Below are positions 5,033 to 5,489 of a DNA stretch of 5,489 bases, piece after piece. Position 1 is the first letter of the stretch; every line of letters starts with the position of its first letter. Origin of the DNA: an uncultured Treponema sp. (GTDB taxonomy: Bacteria; Spirochaetota; Spirochaetia; Treponematales; Treponemataceae); assembly GCA_905236465.1 (NCBI GenBank), contig CAJOQA010000175.1:1-5489 (forward strand), written 5' to 3'. The notes beneath the pieces were generated by a model, which worked only from the letters and a program-made list of their open reading frames with translations, searched no databases and was not told where the DNA came from. A program made the position numbers and the translations under genes.

Positions 5033-5489
5033 ATGGTTATAGAGGAATATTTTTATAGGGAACTGTTATCTGCAAATTTTGTTAAATCCTTGGAAAAGAA
5101 AAAGCTGATACCGGTGAGGGTAAAAAATAAATATAATAAAAACAATGAATTTTTTTCTGAGGAAGAAAATAAATGGATTACTTTAGATGATTCTCAGACC
5201 TTTGAAAAACTTGATGGTCTTGCTGTAGAATTTGCAGAAAGTCCTATAGAGCCAGGAACATCGTCTTTTTCTGACAGCGATTTTATTATAAAAGATATTG
5301 TAACTAAAAAGTACAGGGCACCCCTTTTAGAAGAGCTTGAGCCTAAGCAGATGCAAAAAGTTCTTGATCACAGGGAACTTGTAAAACGCTATGCTTTTGC
5401 AAAGAAAAATTTAAAAGATTCAGCCGGAATACAAAAAGACTTTGTTGCGGCAAGGGTTTTAAGCGATACGGAAACTCTTACTCTTAAAA
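5033..5489 (+). CDS. Unrecognised protein, 3' end outside the window
   Basis: An ATG follows a strong AGGAGGG site and opens a frame with no stop for 152 codons to the window edge. The visible protein begins MVIEEYFYRELLSANF and matches no family I know. It is highly charged, with KK, EEE and KNK clusters, and has no signal peptide or membrane segment, so it is probably cytosolic. Residues about 105-150 (QMQKVLDHRELVKRYAFAKK and beyond) look helical, possibly coiled coil. FliH, the usual gene after fliG in flagellar operons, is also charged and helical, but I see no FliH signature. Only 8 nt separate it from the FliG-like gene, so co-transcription is very likely and a flagellar or motor-related role is a reasonable guess. 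Codon use and composition look like those of its neighbour. Confidence 0.8.
   Translation, partial: MVIEEYFYRELLSANFVKSLEKKKLIPVRVKNKYNKNNEFFSEEENKWITLDDSQTFEKLDGLAVEFAESPIEPGTSSFSDSDFIIKDIVTKKYRAPLLEELEPKQMQKVLDHRELVKRYAFAKKNLKDSAGIQKDFVAARVLSDTETLTLK

Overview
The window looks like chromosomal DNA of a low-G+C spirochaete, most likely a Treponema-type organism. This is inferred from three things: a short FliG-family protein of the kind expected where several fliG paralogues coexist, an SH3-type exported protein of a style common in treponemes, and the AT-rich composition. No rRNA, tRNA, CRISPR or transposase is visible, and the species cannot be fixed from this stretch.

Layout. (1) Positions 53-1198 (+) encode a probably exported protein with a bacterial SH3 domain followed by about 285 residues of unrecognised, probably beta-rich sequence. 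Its N-terminus is uncertain because the frame stays open to the left edge of the window. (2) It converges on a two-gene minus-strand operon across a compact hairpin (1200-1235) that overlaps the stop codon of the last operon gene. The operon runs from dat (4040-2679, L-2,4-diaminobutyrate:2-oxoglutarate 4-aminotransferase) into ddc (2682-1228, L-2,4-diaminobutyrate decarboxylase), and the two share an ATGA start/stop overlap. (3) Positions 4041-4334 are a divergent intergenic region holding a candidate dat promoter, possible leader hairpins, a 9+9 bp perfect inverted repeat, a second palindrome and a cluster of TTTTTAG motifs. (4) Positions 4335-5024 (+) encode a 229-residue FliG-like protein with a well-conserved C-terminal domain, an N-domain-like start and no visible middle domain. 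(5) Positions 5033-5489 (+) hold the start of an unrecognised gene, probably co-transcribed with the FliG-like gene, that runs off the right edge.

How the genes work together. Dat makes L-2,4-diaminobutyrate from aspartate 4-semialdehyde, using glutamate as amino donor. Ddc decarboxylates it to 1,3-diaminopropane. In other bacteria this pair supplies 1,3-diaminopropane as a polyamine, as a norspermidine precursor or as a siderophore building block. No siderophore synthetase, carboxynorspermidine gene or transporter is in the window, so the end use cannot be told. The flanking genes have no evident link to the pathway. The minus-strand pair set between plus-strand genes, with apparently higher G+C in the lines sampled, is compatible with a self-contained acquired metabolic module, but that is inference.
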